NCBI GenBank assembly: GCA_013180625.2
Contig: SNVD02006942.1
Location: 2,108,001-2,172,000, forward strand
DNA from: Boswellia sacra
Lineage: Eukaryota > Streptophyta > Magnoliopsida > Sapindales > Burseraceae
Length of the DNA: 64,000 nt
Direction of reading: 5' to 3'
Below the pieces are notes generated by a model. It had not been told where the DNA came from and did no database searches. It saw only the letters and a program-made list of their open reading frames with translations. This document shows, piece after piece, positions 46,059 to 58,742 of the stretch (positions are counted from its first letter, which is position 1; each line of letters begins with the position of its first letter). Position numbers and translations under genes: made by a program.

Positions 46059-48996
46059 TCACAACTCCTTATCATGATCAAGCTCAAGCTGTGCTTTTGT
46101 TGCTGCTTTTTCTGCTTCTTCCAAAGCAAACGCTTTAAGTGATTCAACATTCCTTGGTCCTGAGCGGTTAAAGGAGTATGAATAAAACACAGATGAATTA
46201 GAAAAAGATGTTTATGGAATAATTCATTTGAAATATTTCAGACAAAGTTTCTGCACACAAACAAAGGTGATAATAAACTAATATGCATCTTCATTTTGAA
46301 ATTGCAAGGAGACTAATAATAAATAACAAGACCTCTTTGATGGATAACATGCTGACAATTGTTTCCAAGAGTATGTGCATGAATTGCCACTTAAGACACC
46401 AAAAGGTCTTAATCACTGCTCCAAAGCAGTGTGTATGGATATAATTTCAGGGCAGTGTATCTAACTGTGATTTTAGTTTACAGTTGTGACGGAGCAACTC
46501 CTGAGAAATGAGCAATGATAAGGCGTCTACCTCAAGGAATCCAAGAATATGCAACAAGATAACCATTTTATTCTTTGGTGCAGGTTGACTCTATCAGGTC
46601 AGTAAATTAGGAAGGTATTTGTAGCTCAGCCAACTTGGGGAAGATCAAACTAATTGACTTCGCTTGGCTAACTAATGGGACTTCAAAATTTCAAAGTTCA
46701 TAGCTCATAAACACAAGAGGTTAAAGAAGCCAATGCCAACAAATAGGAAGTAGGACACCTATTCTGCAGTGATACAAGTTTTTTCATTAGCTACTTCACT
46801 TGCGATAGTCTATTTATTCTTTAAGTAAACAGTAGTCAGATGTCAGGTTTAGCTGATGGAACTACTAAGAATTGGTGCTGTGTCTCCTCTGAGTGCCAGA
46901 TATAAAGCTCATCTCTAGTGTGAGTTTTATTTTATTTTCAATAACCTAGAGACCTCTCGGCCTTTTATTGCTTCCTGAGTTCTTAAAAAAGGGTTATGTC
47001 CACACCCTACAAGCTTGGTAGTAATGATGGGGCTAAGAGCTGCTTACCACTAAACCCAACCCTCGGGGTTATCTTTAGTCTGAGCTTTAATTAAACTAAT
47101 ATGGTGTAATCACTAGGTAAGTTTCTGAGCTCAAAATGCTTTTAAAGGAAGATTCACTATTTATGTAACAAGTTTCTCTAGCTTTACCAAACCTTAGTCA
47201 AGGCAATATTAAGAAAGAATTCTCTGCATAGCATTTTAACTATTACTGAAGTAGAATAGGCTAGCATAATTTAGAATATTTGATGTGATTTTTAAGATTT
47301 CATAACTTTAGAAGTTTTAACGTTACGATTAGGATTTTGCTTTCGCATTAAAAGGACTTCTAATTAGGATTTTTTTTTTCCTATTTCTATGGATCAATTT
47401 TGGTTATTAATTTCTAGTTGAATTAAGAGTTAGACTCTTATTTCCTATTCTGAGTGGGATTTTAACACTATAACCAAGTGTCTGTTGATGTTTATTGATG
47501 ATAAATATTTTCCCCAAAATTAGCAACATTTATCCTCAATTTCTTCAATTGCTTCTCCCCTTTCTTATTCATTCCAAGTTCCCTATCAAATTGATTCTCC
47601 TGATTCCCCATCCCCCACCAAGTACTCATCCCTCAGAGGTACTTCTCATTGCAGCTCCATGATACTATTTGTTGTCATTTTCTTGGGTCAGATTTCTTCA
47701 TTTTTTTTTAACACAACTGTTTTTTTCATCAGAAGTAAATAATAAAACCACAAGCCTTTCATTAATAATCAATACTATAGCAATAATCCTTTGAATGAGA
47801 ACTTCAGATGCATAAAAATGGAAGAAAAACAAAACCTTAAAACCACAACAACTAAGGATTCAACTTATAATCTTCCAAAGCTGAAAGGTTGAGTAAAATA
47901 ATGCAGTGAAATGAAGTTTAAATCTTACCTTGGTATTTTGCAACTTCTTCTCCGTCATAAAAGAGCTTAAATGTAGGATAGGAATGAATATCAACTTTGG
48001 TGCATACAGATTTACTTGCACCACAGTCAACTTCTCCGACCTCTATTTCATCTTCCCCTTCCATTGCCTGTCCCAGATCCTCCCATAATGACCCCAAGTT
48101 CTTACTGAAACTCGTTGTCATAATTATTAGTAAACAAACAAAAATAAAACAACACATCTATAACCAAGTCTAGTCTACTAATAGATTAACAAAGTCGAGA
48201 CCGAGACCATTTACCAATGCTTACACCAAGGAACACAAAATTTCACAAACCATGCAGTGTCCTTTTCCTTCACCTGCACATAAAGAGCAAAATGAAAACC
48301 ACAAATAACTCTTAACTACACATTCAGAACCCTCCTCTCAACTCCACTTTTCTCAATGTTAAACGCCTTCTATATCATCATTAAATTACAAATTGACCAC
48401 GATTGCACCATCATCATCAAACTCCGATACTGCTAATGCACTTGAAAACATCAAAAAGCGGAGAAAAAGACCAACTTTAAAACAAACAAAAAAAAAAAAG
48501 GTTAACCAACATCAGAAAAATGGTATCCAAAGATTGATATAATAAAAACTTAAGGGGAAAAAAAAGGATGGCAGATAAAATTGAGACTAGGTTCCCTAAG
48601 CAGGGTTATAAAAAAAAAAAATACAAACAATTCAATCTTCAATGTTGCAAACAAAACAACAATAATAAAATATCATATCAAATAAAACCCTTTTGCCCGA
48701 TTAGATATCCGAAGATCCTAAAACATTACCAACTAAACACAGAGAGACTTTCTAGTTACAAGATGATTTTTGATGACAAATGCTAGAATCGAACAAAATT
48801 CAAATTAAGCAAAGACCCGGAATACGGAATTGAAAGTTAAGGTGGTATTTTGGATCTATGGTGTTGTTACCTTATCAGAGAAAGTGTCGGGAGTCAAGGT
48901 AATAACTTCGGCTTCTGAATGATTTATTGTTGAGCTAACCGAAAGAAGAAGAACGAGTGAAATCAGCATTAGAGAAGGATAGTTTCGGTTTCTCAT
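46059..48996 (-). CDS. PDIL5-1: Protein disulfide isomerase-like 5-1 (single thioredoxin domain)
   Basis: Thiol-disulfide exchange protein of the secretory pathway, helping disulfide formation in the ER. Exons: 48996-48871, 48273-48215, 48104-47929, 46159-46059; 462 nt, 153 aa, all GT-AG. Residues 1 to about 28 form a signal peptide with the core LMLISLVLLLSVSS. The thioredoxin fold follows, with active site C59-K60-H61-C62 (PWCKHC). The intron between exons 2 and 3 cuts the codon of the second active-site Cys (TG|T). A second pair sits in VDCGASKSVC. The cis-Pro is in SYPTFKLF. The C-terminus is a charged helix ending in KEL, LELDHDKEL, so it lacks a clean KDEL but could act as a weak ER-retention tail. 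Intron 3 is 1.8 kb and shows no other gene. Confidence 0.95.
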
Positions 48997-49211
48997 GGTG
49001 ATGGTAGATGATGACTTTCTGAGTTTTTTGAGGCTTCTTCAATCTTCAGTTGAAACTTGATAAATGAATGAATGAATTAAGTAGAAGAGATCTTGGCTTA
49101 GATCTTGCTCAATTCGAACTGTGAGACAAAACCCGCTTTCAGAATCGAGACCCGAACCAGAAGTCCTAAAACTTTTCGTCACGTGCCATGCACGTGATTA
49201 CTTATCACTGT

Positions 49212-49976
49212 TAGACCTAACAACTTTCGTATTCGTGTCGTATTAAATTATGTTAATCCAAATTCGACCCATTAATTTATTGGGTCTAAATCTATAAACC
49301 TAAAACCGACTGTTAACTTAAAGTGTTACCCGAATCCAACCCGTTTAACCCGTTTTTTTATTTTTAAGTTAGACAACAATATGTGTAACATGATTTGTAT
49401 AAATTCTAAACAAATAATAAAACAAATAGTTTATAAATTTAAAATCTAACAAATATTTTGAAATCTATCGAAATATCCAAATTTAATATAATACGAAAAT
49501 ATAAACAAAATTTTGTATCCAACATCATTTAAATATCCATCTAAAGTGTATTTAAGATAAATAATTGATAATATCCAATTATTGAATGATTTCTGAAAAT
49601 TAAATAGAACATTTTATAAGTTTCTCATTTATATTTCTCATCAAAATGTCATACTCATACACGCATAAGAAAAAGATAACGTAATTGTATTAGAATAATT
49701 TTAATTAGGTTAAATATAGTTATAAATTAGTATTTGTTATATTTTATTATATTTTTTTATGTATCATAAATAAATTTACTATATTATCTTTAATATTAAC
49801 GGGTTAAACGGGTGAAACGGTTTTTTATAGTATAAACCCAAACACGGTTCGATATCAAACGGATTTTATCGTGTTAACCCATTAACGACCCAATCCGATA
49901 ATATTAGATCCAAAACACGTTTTTATCGAATGGGTTCGTGTCGTTTTAACAGGTCGTATAGAATTTGTCAGGCCTA
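49212..49976. mobile_element. Probable hAT-like MITE with imperfect terminal inverted repeats
   Basis: Left end TAGACCTAACAACTTTCGTATTCGTGTCGT and the complement of the right end, TAGGCCTGACAAATTCTATACGACC, share TAGRCCTRACAA. Sub-terminal parts are rich in ACCCGTTTAACCCG / CGGGTTAAACGGG motifs. The interior is AT-rich without a reading frame. The 8-base flanks match at only four positions, so the target duplication has decayed or the limits are off by a few bases. It lies just upstream of PDIL5-1. Confidence 0.55.
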
Positions 49977-50974
49977 CTTTTTGTTATTGCTTTTTTTTTT
50001 TTTCAATACAAAATATAGGCAATGACAATGTCTTGAATTTTAACTAAGTTTTAATTTCTTTTCAATAAAATATTAATTTTATTGATTTGCTAATAAAAAC
50101 ATTAATTTTTCTTAATTTATTAATTAAGTTGTTGAGTTATAAGGTAAGATATGAAATTGTTAAATTGTTGAGTTATAAAGTAAGGTATTGAACCGTCGAA
50201 TAGAAGTTATTTCCTATTTATAACTTATTATTAGATAATATTATTAACTAATTTATTTTAAATTTAAAATAAATATTTAATCTATAACCTCGAAAGATTA
50301 CCCAGTTAGTTAAGAGACTTGAGACTTAGTATATTCAATTATATCAAGGTTATCTCAATGTTTTGTTAACTTTCAAGTTAGAAGATCGGAGTTCTCACCT
50401 AATCCCTTGTGGGTTAAAAAAATTAAATTTTATTTCAAACTTTTTTTTTTCTCATCAATTGCTTTGATTCTTAATAATCTTGGAGATGTCACCTTTTAAA
50501 TTATGGTTCCTATATTAAAAAGATATGGGATATTAGGTTTCATAGCTAGCTATAGACGGTCGAGTATCATTGCAACAGCAGCCACCTTTTGCAAATACTT
50601 GAGCTTGTCCTTGGATTTTATTCCCAAAATATCCTATTTAATCTCTAATTAAATGCTTCTTAGTTATAATTTTCTCTTATATCAGCAATAGAATCCAACT
50701 ATTCAAAAATGCTGACCAGAACTCTTATCAAGAACGGTTGATTATGTCTAATCAGTCGTTAAAGAGATCCTGAAAATGCAGAAGTGCTGCAAACATGCAC
50801 ATGTGGAATGGGAATCGGAAAACAAAAGTGGGTTTTATTCACAAATCAAAACTGATCATGAACAACTCATACCAAGAAAACAGAAAGGGGCAAGAGATTA
50901 ATAAAACAAAAACAAGAACTAGACACAAAAACAGAGCTACTCTTAACGAGTTTTCAAGCCAACAACTTTCTTCC
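49977..50974. other. Intergenic region left of the vicilin-like gene
   Basis: AT-rich sequence with no supportable gene. About 50790-50974 is the likely 3' untranslated region of the vicilin-like gene on the minus strand. Confidence 0.4.
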
Positions 50975-53309
50975 CTAATCGAACCCCATGATCATGTCAT
51001 TGCCAAAGCTCTTGATCACATTAGGCAGCTTCTCAAACTTCGCCACCCTTTTTTTCTTCCTTTCCTTCATCTTATCTGGTGGTGCTGCCCATGCTGTGGG
51101 CAATATAACAGCTTCGCGTTGTGCTTCAGTGAAGTTTCTGATCCTATCTTCGCTCACGCCGAAGGCGGCCGCAAGCTCGGGGTAAGGGAGAGTTCGAAGG
51201 AGTGAGCTTGCCCCCACAAGGAACTGTGGCCTGTTCTTGCGTGCTGAGGTTGTGAATCCAAAGAACTCGAAAGGGCCTGTTCTTGATGCTACTTGGCAGA
51301 ATGCGAAGTACCTTGGCACCCAAAAGACATCGCCTTCTCTCACTTTAGCATTCAAAGCTGAGCTTCCATTTGGATACACGATTTGAATTCTACCTGATCC
51401 TCTCAGTACAACCCCGTACTCTGTTGCGGTTGGATTCACATGTGGTGCCATCATTGATCCCTGCAATAGAAAGAATTAAATGGATTTCATTTTTAGAATC
51501 TAATTAGTTTAAGCTTAAGCTTTTGTTGGACTAGTTTTATGGATTATCAAATTACATAGATATTTTTATTGAAGTAGCTATGAGAACGGACTCCTTTTGT
51601 TACTGGATATGTAGACTATTCTTCACTCCATCTAAGTTTTGATTAGAGAATACGATTGTTTCATGGAAGAAAACTGTATATCAAGTAAAGAAAAAATTGT
51701 TACCGCTGTGAGATTGACAAGGTAAACTCCAATGCCAGAGTGTTTAAGAGGCTTATAATCTGACCCATCAAGGGCAACGCTCCATCCATAGTTATTCCTG
51801 AAGTCAGCGCGTCTGTCATAGATGTTGTATGAGTCTGGGGATCTGCGGGTTCCCCTTTGACCCTTCTTATTTCCTGTTCCAAGTACAGAATTCAAGAGTT
51901 TCCTCCATGACCATGTCATTTTTTCTTCTTCTTCTTCTCTAGGCTCTTGTTGGAACTCAACCATTCTCTTTAGATGTTGTAGTCTATCTTGTTCTTTCAG
52001 TTGCAAGAATTTTGACCATAGGCTTGGGGGATGAGAATCGGATACGTATACAATTGGACCCTCGGTTTGCCTGTTTAAGATATCTGAGATTTCGTCGTAG
52101 GAAACCTGTGATGAAATTCAATTTTCGAAGATATAAACTGACAGACTGATAAGCCATAATGTTCAATAAAGTATCCAGAAGCTAAGAGCTTAGACAGATT
52201 GCTCGCCGCAATAGCATCCTCTAGAAATATGCTAGTAGCTTAAAAGGAAGTTCTTAACTTACATTGAAAGCATTTGTAAGAGTTTCATGACCGAATCCAG
52301 CGAGAACAGATGTGGGATACGATCCTCCACCAATGAAGAAAGACTGCAAATAAGAAAATAAAAGTATCAAGTCAAGTTCCGAATAAGAAAGGGTAGAAAC
52401 ACATGCCCTGGTATTGTTATAGCTTGGTTCTTCGCTTATCAAGTTGGAAACCAAAAGATTATTGATAATATTGGTCGCTCAGACTTTTTAAATTTCTTAT
52501 GACGGTAATTTATATACCTGGAAGGATCTCAAGCCCAAGCTCTCAGATGGGTCAATGCTGCAAATGATATGAAGCCTCTGCCCCACCCCTATGTTCGCCA
52601 AGTAGAATGCTGAACCAGCTGGAATTCGGTACAGGTCTCCAATCTTCAATTGCTTTTCCACCAGCTCATCTTTGTAGATGCATCCAACCCTAGCTTCCCC
52701 TGCAACCAATTCCACATGGCCCCATCAGCTTCTGACCAACTCTTTACTGTCTACTTCACTCTACTTAATTAGCCTTTTAGAAGTGCTTTACTTTTTCATT
52801 CAATAAACTAAAAATCATCACTCCAAAACTACTAAGCTAAACTCATAAACAAATGTTATTGCTATTAAGTCTTTGTTGAAAATTAAGGTGTAGATAGAAT
52901 GCAAATGAAAATGCAAATGCATGGGTAGTTGTGTACCTCTGCGAACAAAGAGGATCAAACTAGAGTCAATATACTGAGGGATGAAGAGGCTCTGAGGCTC
53001 CATAGTGATGAACCCAATATGCAAAGGCCTGTCAATAACTCTTCCTCCGAAACTCCTCACCACTCTCACATCTCCAGCATCAGTCTTCACCACAGGCTTC
53101 TTGTCCTGCAACAAGAACCACTCCCTTGCTCGCCCTGACACTGATCCTCCTCCTTCTTCTTCTTCCTCATCTTCTCCTCCTCTCTCCTCTCTCCCCCACC
53201 CCCTTTCTCTACCCCACTCCTCCTCTTCATCTTTATATCCCATTGCCACGGTCAGTCCATGGCAGAAAAGCAGCCCCAGAAGCAAAAACGCTACCAGATT
53301 TCTCATCAT
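50975..53309 (-). CDS. Vicilin-like (7S globulin) bicupin protein
   Basis: Seed-storage type protein with two cupin barrels, expected in the secretory pathway and protein bodies. Exons: 53309-52937, 52699-52518, 52343-52263, 52105-51704, 51460-50975; 1524 nt, 507 aa, all GT-AG. Residues 1 to about 23 form a signal peptide (LVAFLLLGLLFCHGLTVA). An acidic, Glu/Gly/Arg-rich stretch follows (KDEEEEWGRERGWGREERGG, then EDEEEEEGG). Cupin 1 covers REWFLLQDKKPVV to the end of exon 2, with FIPQYIDSSLILFV and YRIPAGSAFYL. Cupin 2 starts near FRNNYGWSVAL and includes MMAPHVNPTATEYGVV and GDVFWVPRYFAFCQ. The HVNP segment is the place where metal-binding cupins keep His; only part of that set is visible. 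It resembles the divergent vicilin-like group (Arabidopsis At4g36700/At2g18540) more than abundant storage vicilins. A second ATG directly follows the first. Confidence 0.93.
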
Positions 53310-54223
53310 AAGCAGCTTCTATTATTTTTTCTTTCTTTCTCCGCTCAGGATTGTTTTGTTACTCTCCTAGTTGGGTTGCCTGGTGTTTGGTTTGTGTAAA
53401 AGAGGTGGTGGCTGTTGGGATTTAAGAGAGGAAAAGAGGAGCGCAGAAAGAGATACGTGTCTTGCATGCATGGTTTTCGGGCTTGGTGGCAGATTTTGGT
53501 TTAGACACAGTTGAGTTCTGGTGAGAAGTATCCGATCACACTGTGAGACAAAGTCCTCTTGCTTGAGCTTGTCTTAAAACACATCGCTTTCTCTTCTTTG
53601 TAGTTTTCTCTCTTATCATCTTATCTTCAAACAAGTTCATCCTCACCATTTTGGTTGCCACATTTATTAAACCAATTTGGCCGGGTCATGATTTTCATTT
53701 TAAGAAGGCGGGGAGAAAAAAAATTTTAATTGGACAAGTTATTAGATTTTAATTTTGATGTAGTTAATTTGGATATTAAAAACATAATATTTCTATTCTA
53801 GATAAGTTATTAGAAGACTTAAATGTACAAGTTTGTCATTGTCAACTTTAACAAGGGTTGTTCATTAGCTGCTTAACATCGCTAATAAATATTTCATGAA
53901 TTTATATCTTGAAAAATATAACTTAAATTGTGAGATTTCTGTGATAAATATACCTCTTTCAAAAAATTTACATGCTGTGAACCTATTCAATATTTATATA
54001 TTGTCCAACAACGTCCGACAGTGTCAAACACTTAACAGAATATCATAACTTATAAATTTTTAAGGATATGATTATTTTTATAATCCATACTTAAATTTAT
54101 GGTATTTTTGAATTTTCTCTTATATTTTTTACGATTGACATCAATTGAACAAGTTTAAAGAGTATAAATAAATAAATATATATATGTATGTGTGTGTGTT
54201 TGTGTGTGTGTGTGTCTATACTT
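53310..54223. other. Upstream region of the vicilin-like gene and intergenic DNA
   Basis: The first 300 bases probably hold the promoter; CATGCATG (an RY-type seed element, CATGCA) occurs at 53465-53472, upstream of the start on the minus strand. The rest is AT-rich, and 53965-54120 resembles 21530-21690. A TG/GT microsatellite lies at about 54183-54214. Confidence 0.5.
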
Positions 54224-55020
54224 TTTTTTTTACATCAATTTATATCCCTTAAATTTATATAGATTAATAATTAGAATTTTATTACATGACAAATAAATAT
54301 TAAGGTAATTATTAAATATACGTAAAATAAATATCAATTAAATTAGATAATTAATGATTTTTTTCCCCTCAGGCTTCTTCCTCCCTATCTTTACATTCTC
54401 TGTCCTATAATTTAGACATAATTTAAATTATTCTTTAGATAATTTTAAATTAAAATAATCAAAATTATGCCTCACACTTGCATAGGCTGGCTTTATGTTT
54501 TCAACTGTTTTTCCACTGACAGTCTGACACTTCCAACCAGCATTCCTTGCACTTCAAATGCCATCTACGAAACGTGAACACAACTGAGTTAAACCTTGCA
54601 ATGAAGTTTTAACGCAAACTAATTGTTAAAGATTAAATCTACAAATTTGCATAGACAAATGAATACAAATTTGAAACCAACATGAAAATCAATGTGAAAC
54701 CATAGAATGAGTATAATAACATTGGTCTATATGAATCTTAAAAAGGGATTTTTGTAAAAAAAAAAAATCCAAATTCTATAACTGGATTATTTTATTTTAA
54801 AATTATCCAAGAAATAATTTAATTATACCTAAATTAAAGGAAAGAGAATGTAAAGATAATAGGAAGAAGACTGGAGAGAGAAAAAATTATTAATTACATA
54901 ACTTAATTGTTATTCATTATATATAAATCTAATAATTATTTTACTGTTTATTTATCATGTAATCAAATTTTAACTATTAATTTATATAAATCAAAGAGAT
55001 ATAAATTAATGTAAAAGAGA
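54224..55020. repeat. Long imperfect inverted repeat (arms about 237 bp, loop about 324 bp)
   Basis: Left arm 54224-54460 and the complement of right arm 54785-55020 match along their whole length: TTTTACATYAATTTATATC, then ATTACATGAYAAATAAA, then AGTCTTCTTCCT/GGCTTCTTCCT, then ATCTTTACATTCTCT, then GATAATTTTAAA. Arm lengths are nearly equal. The loop (54461-54784) is unrelated sequence with more GC. This could be a foldback transposon or an inverted duplication. No target duplication was found because the outer flanks are simple repeats. Confidence 0.85.
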
Positions 55021-55595
55021 GTGTAATTTAGAGAAGCTGCAAATCCGATCTCTATATATATATATATATATTTATTTATAAAATATTAGCATGTCTAACT
55101 ACTTAACTTGGTGCAAACGGCCTCAAAGAAGCTGAAATGAATCCATCTAGGAGGTAGGGTTGATCCGTGACAACTTTTAAAATTTATCTTTAAAGTCCTT
55201 TTTCTGTGTTAATATTAAATTTAACTAGATTACTTAAAATATTTATAATTCATTTAAAAATCAAAACCACCTATCCAACTGAGTTATTTCTACGTATTTC
55301 TAAACAGAAAATGGAGTATGAAAAAAATTCATAGATATTGAGCTTGCTTCATTTGGATTGAACCTAACTCAAATTCTTGTTGACCAACTCAACATAGAGC
55401 GGGTCTATTCTACCCTGGCTGCACCGCCCAACTACACCGATGATATGGTGCAGCCGGCCAATGAGAGAGGAGAAAAGTGATGAAAAAAAGATGTAAACAG
55501 TAAATTTTCAGTTGTCCCTCACTCTTCACCTCTCTCTTTGGTCGGCTGCACCGTATCAGTGGTGTAGCCAGGGTAGGACACCTTCACTCCTCAAC

Positions 55596-56300
55596 TAAGG
55601 ATGGCATTTTTCCCCGGTCCAACCGGGTACCCGGATTTTACCCGTATGATCCGGTCGGGGAAAAACCCGGAATTGCGGTGATTGAACCCGGGGGCGGGTA
55701 TTGCTAAGTGAACTTCGGCCCGGGTGCGGTGTGGGGCCGGTATTGTGGAGGAAACCCGGTCCCCGGCCCGCACGTGAAGCCCATTTTGTTTTGAAAAATT
55801 ATTATGTAAATAATGCGTCATAGGAGATTCGAACCCAGTCTCATTCATGACTAGGCTTGCACTCCAAACCACTCAGGCCAGCCACGTTTTCTTGTTATGT
55901 GGGCACAAATAATATTATATATCCGTTACATATTATTTAAGAAAATTGAAAACATTTTGTAAGCCACCATTACGATTCGAACCAGGGTCATAGAAAATAA
56001 GGTAAGCACAGCTTTCCATCCCAGCCGGCGTTGGCGTTGCACCCTTTTAAGCAGATTATGTATATTAAACTAATTAAAAAAAATTGAAAATTAAAAAAAA
56101 ATAAAAACCGGGGAAAATCCGGGTTTTTTTTCGGGTGCGGTGCGGGTGCGGTATGTACCATTCTAAAACCCGCAAATCCCCGCACCGGAAAAAACCCGGA
56201 AAAATCCAGGGATTTTACGGGGTGCGGGGAGAAATTTTTTAGTCCAGTCCGGGTGCGGAATCACCAAACCCGCACCCGCACCGGACTTTTGCCATCCCTA
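55596..56300. mobile_element. hAT-type MITE with perfect 8-bp target duplication (705 bp)
   Basis: Begins TAAGGATGGCA and ends with the complement of TAGGGATGGCA. It is flanked by the identical 8-bp repeats TCCTCAAC at 55588-55595 and 56301-56308. The ends are GC-rich (CCGGGTACCCGG, GGTGCGGGTGCGG, AACCCGCACCCGCACCGG) inside an AT-rich region. There is no transposase, so it depends on an autonomous hAT element elsewhere. It contains two tRNA-like segments on the minus strand. Target length and ends are diagnostic of the hAT superfamily. Confidence 0.88.
55815..55885 (-). other. tRNA-like segment with A- and B-box motifs inside the MITE
   Basis: On the minus strand TGGCCTGAGTGG (A-box type, 55880-55869) is followed 33 bases later by GGTTCGAATC (B box, 55835-55826), then a T-run about 25 bases further on (near 55796-55800). 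This is the arrangement of an internal polymerase III promoter. A second, more decayed copy in the same orientation has GGTTCGAATC at 55983-55974 and CGGCTGGGATGG at 56027-56016, with the same spacing. I do not see a complete cloverleaf, so neither is called a functional tRNA. Confidence 0.5.
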
Positions 56301-56522
56301 TCCTCAACATAAAATTTACATATTTCTCAAAATGGGCTGCTGTCAAGAACTTGCACAATCGTCAATTTTTCTAATAAAATAATTGTCATTTTATTTCGCA
56401 ATTGAATGTAAACAAAAACATAATTATCATATATGTGATCATACCTAAAATAGTTTTGTTGATAAAAAATAAAAGATCAGAATTTAAAAAAAAAGGAAAA
56501 GCTCTGGAGGCGTAGACAGACC

Positions 56523-57112
56523 TAGGCTTGGTACCGGGGCGGGGCGGGGCGGGTACGGGGCGGCAAGTATCCAGTCCTGCCCCGTCTCTTTTTTTTCTGC
56601 CCCGCCCCGCCCCATTGCCCCGTTGCGGGGCGGGGCGGAGCGGGGCAGAAAAAAAAGAGCCACATCCATACCCGCCCGCCCCGCAAAATTTCATTTGCAC
56701 CTCATAATATTTATATTTTTCAATCTCATCACCCACAATATCTCTTTTAAGTCCATTCATAATTTCATACAATATCATCAACATGCTTACGTCACGGCCA
56801 AAAATAAAAATAAAAAATAAAAAACAAATCTATTCTGAAAGTTCCTATATATTAAAATTTAACAAAATAACCCCCTAAAATTTTCTAAGTCCCTATATTT
56901 TGAATTTTTTCATTTATACCCTTAACTGTGCCGGGCGGGGCGGGTCCAACGGGTCTAGAGGCAAGACCCGGCCCCGGACCTGTCCCGGACGGGGTAGACT
57001 CTATGCAGCCCCATACCCGCCCCTTACAGTGATCCGGGGCGGGTTTGGACCCGTCTCGTTGGACCGGGTCCGGCCGGGTCAGTGGTGGGACCGGGACAAA
57101 TGCCCAAGCCTA
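56523..57112. mobile_element. Second hAT-type MITE with perfect 8-bp target duplication (590 bp)
   Basis: Begins TAGGCTTGGTACC and ends with the complement of TAGGCTTGGGCA. Flanked by identical GACAGACC at 56515-56522 and 57113-57120. Both ends are strongly GC-rich, with runs of GGGGC and GGGCGGGG, and there is an internal inverted GC-rich pair near 56540-56680. The interior (56690-56930) is AT-rich. No reading frame of transposase type. It lies 214 bp from the first GC-rich MITE. Confidence 0.88.
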
Positions 57113-57120
57113 GACAGACC

Positions 57121-58707
57121 TAAGTAGGGGCCGGGGCCCGCCCTAAAAGTAAAAAATTATTCTTAGATCCCTTAATTTAAATAGATTATTTTTATAACTC
57201 TCTTAAATTAAAACTTAATATTTACAATCTATTTTCCTCTTATCTAATCTTGCAAATTTTTTAACCACCTGACTCATTTTACTCTACCAGACAGATCTTT
57301 TCCATCCAAATAACATAATTGCAATCAAATAGATTTCCCTTATATTTTAGTTATATTTTATTAATTTATTTTAAAATAAAATTTTAGATTTTAGAATTCT
57401 TATTTATTTAATTAGTTTAGTGTAAATTATACTTTCTTGTTACATTTGGTTTTGTAGTTTCTAAATTATCAATATGTTATTACTAAAAGAATATAAATTC
57501 AAGTAATTGTTGATGAACCATGCTAACTAACTCTTTTTATAAAGCTATATATTATATATAATTTTCAGTGAAGAATACTAACATTTTATACTTGGTATTT
57601 TGTTTATTGTATTAGAATCAATTTCGATATTCAATGTTCATTATATCCCTTTATTTTGGTATATTCTTTTTAATTTTTTAAATTTTCTTGTATAATTGAG
57701 ATTTATTAAATTATTTTAAATTTAAAAAATATTAAAAGTATCTCTTTTAATAAAATTCCGGATCCACTACTGTTTGGAAACTATACATAAGGACAATCTC
57801 AGAAGTATATAGTTTTAAGTTATCTTAAAATGTGATGTTCTATTTCATTGGACTAATAATTTGTTTGGACTTGAAGAAATGTGAAAGGATTTCGTCAGTC
57901 AAAGATAAACGAGACCCATGAATGTGACTGAGTCGTGAACATTGTACAATTGCTTTGTGTAACTTAACCCTTAAGAAGCCAATATGCTAGCGAATAAAGC
58001 AACTTCATCGATAGATTAAAAAGAAGAGGTTTCTAAAGATAGAAGAAAGAAAGAAGATGCTTTGAATTCCCATTTCCTATTTATACGATTATGATACGAG
58101 AAAAATAGTAGATAAAACTTAATAATGAAGTAAGAGAATTACATTCAATTCTGTGATAATTATTTATCTAGTAAGACTGTGTCATATCATATCGTACTAA
58201 ATTAATTATACGTATAAAATTATATTGCTGGATTTTTTTTTTAATTTGGCAATGAATGATGTTTAATTATGATATTTTATTTTAAGAGCAATATATTCCA
58301 AAGTATATGTTAACAACTCGAAATTTATTAATTATTCTTGCGATCATGCAGGTTCATTATAAAGAATATCACGACACTCTTATTTAATGAGTTGTTTTAA
58401 TAAAAATATTCCTTGTGATAAATTTTTTATCATGGAATATAATTTTTAAAAGTGATTATATATATAAATATTGAAGTATTAATATGGTGTACTGTACATA
58501 GACATATGTTAAGATTACAATTTTAATTTAATTATTTATGGTTGGAAATCCAGTACAATAAGATTAGATTGAACATCCTACATTTGGCCTCAAAGTAAGG
58601 TGTTGATTAGAGTGACAAAGTTCGACGTTCATAGGGTTAAAAAATAAAAATAAAACCAGAGACTAACGATCATAAAAAAAAAAAAGAATTCTACACCATG
58701 TTCCTTG

Positions 58708-58742
<35 letters not shown>

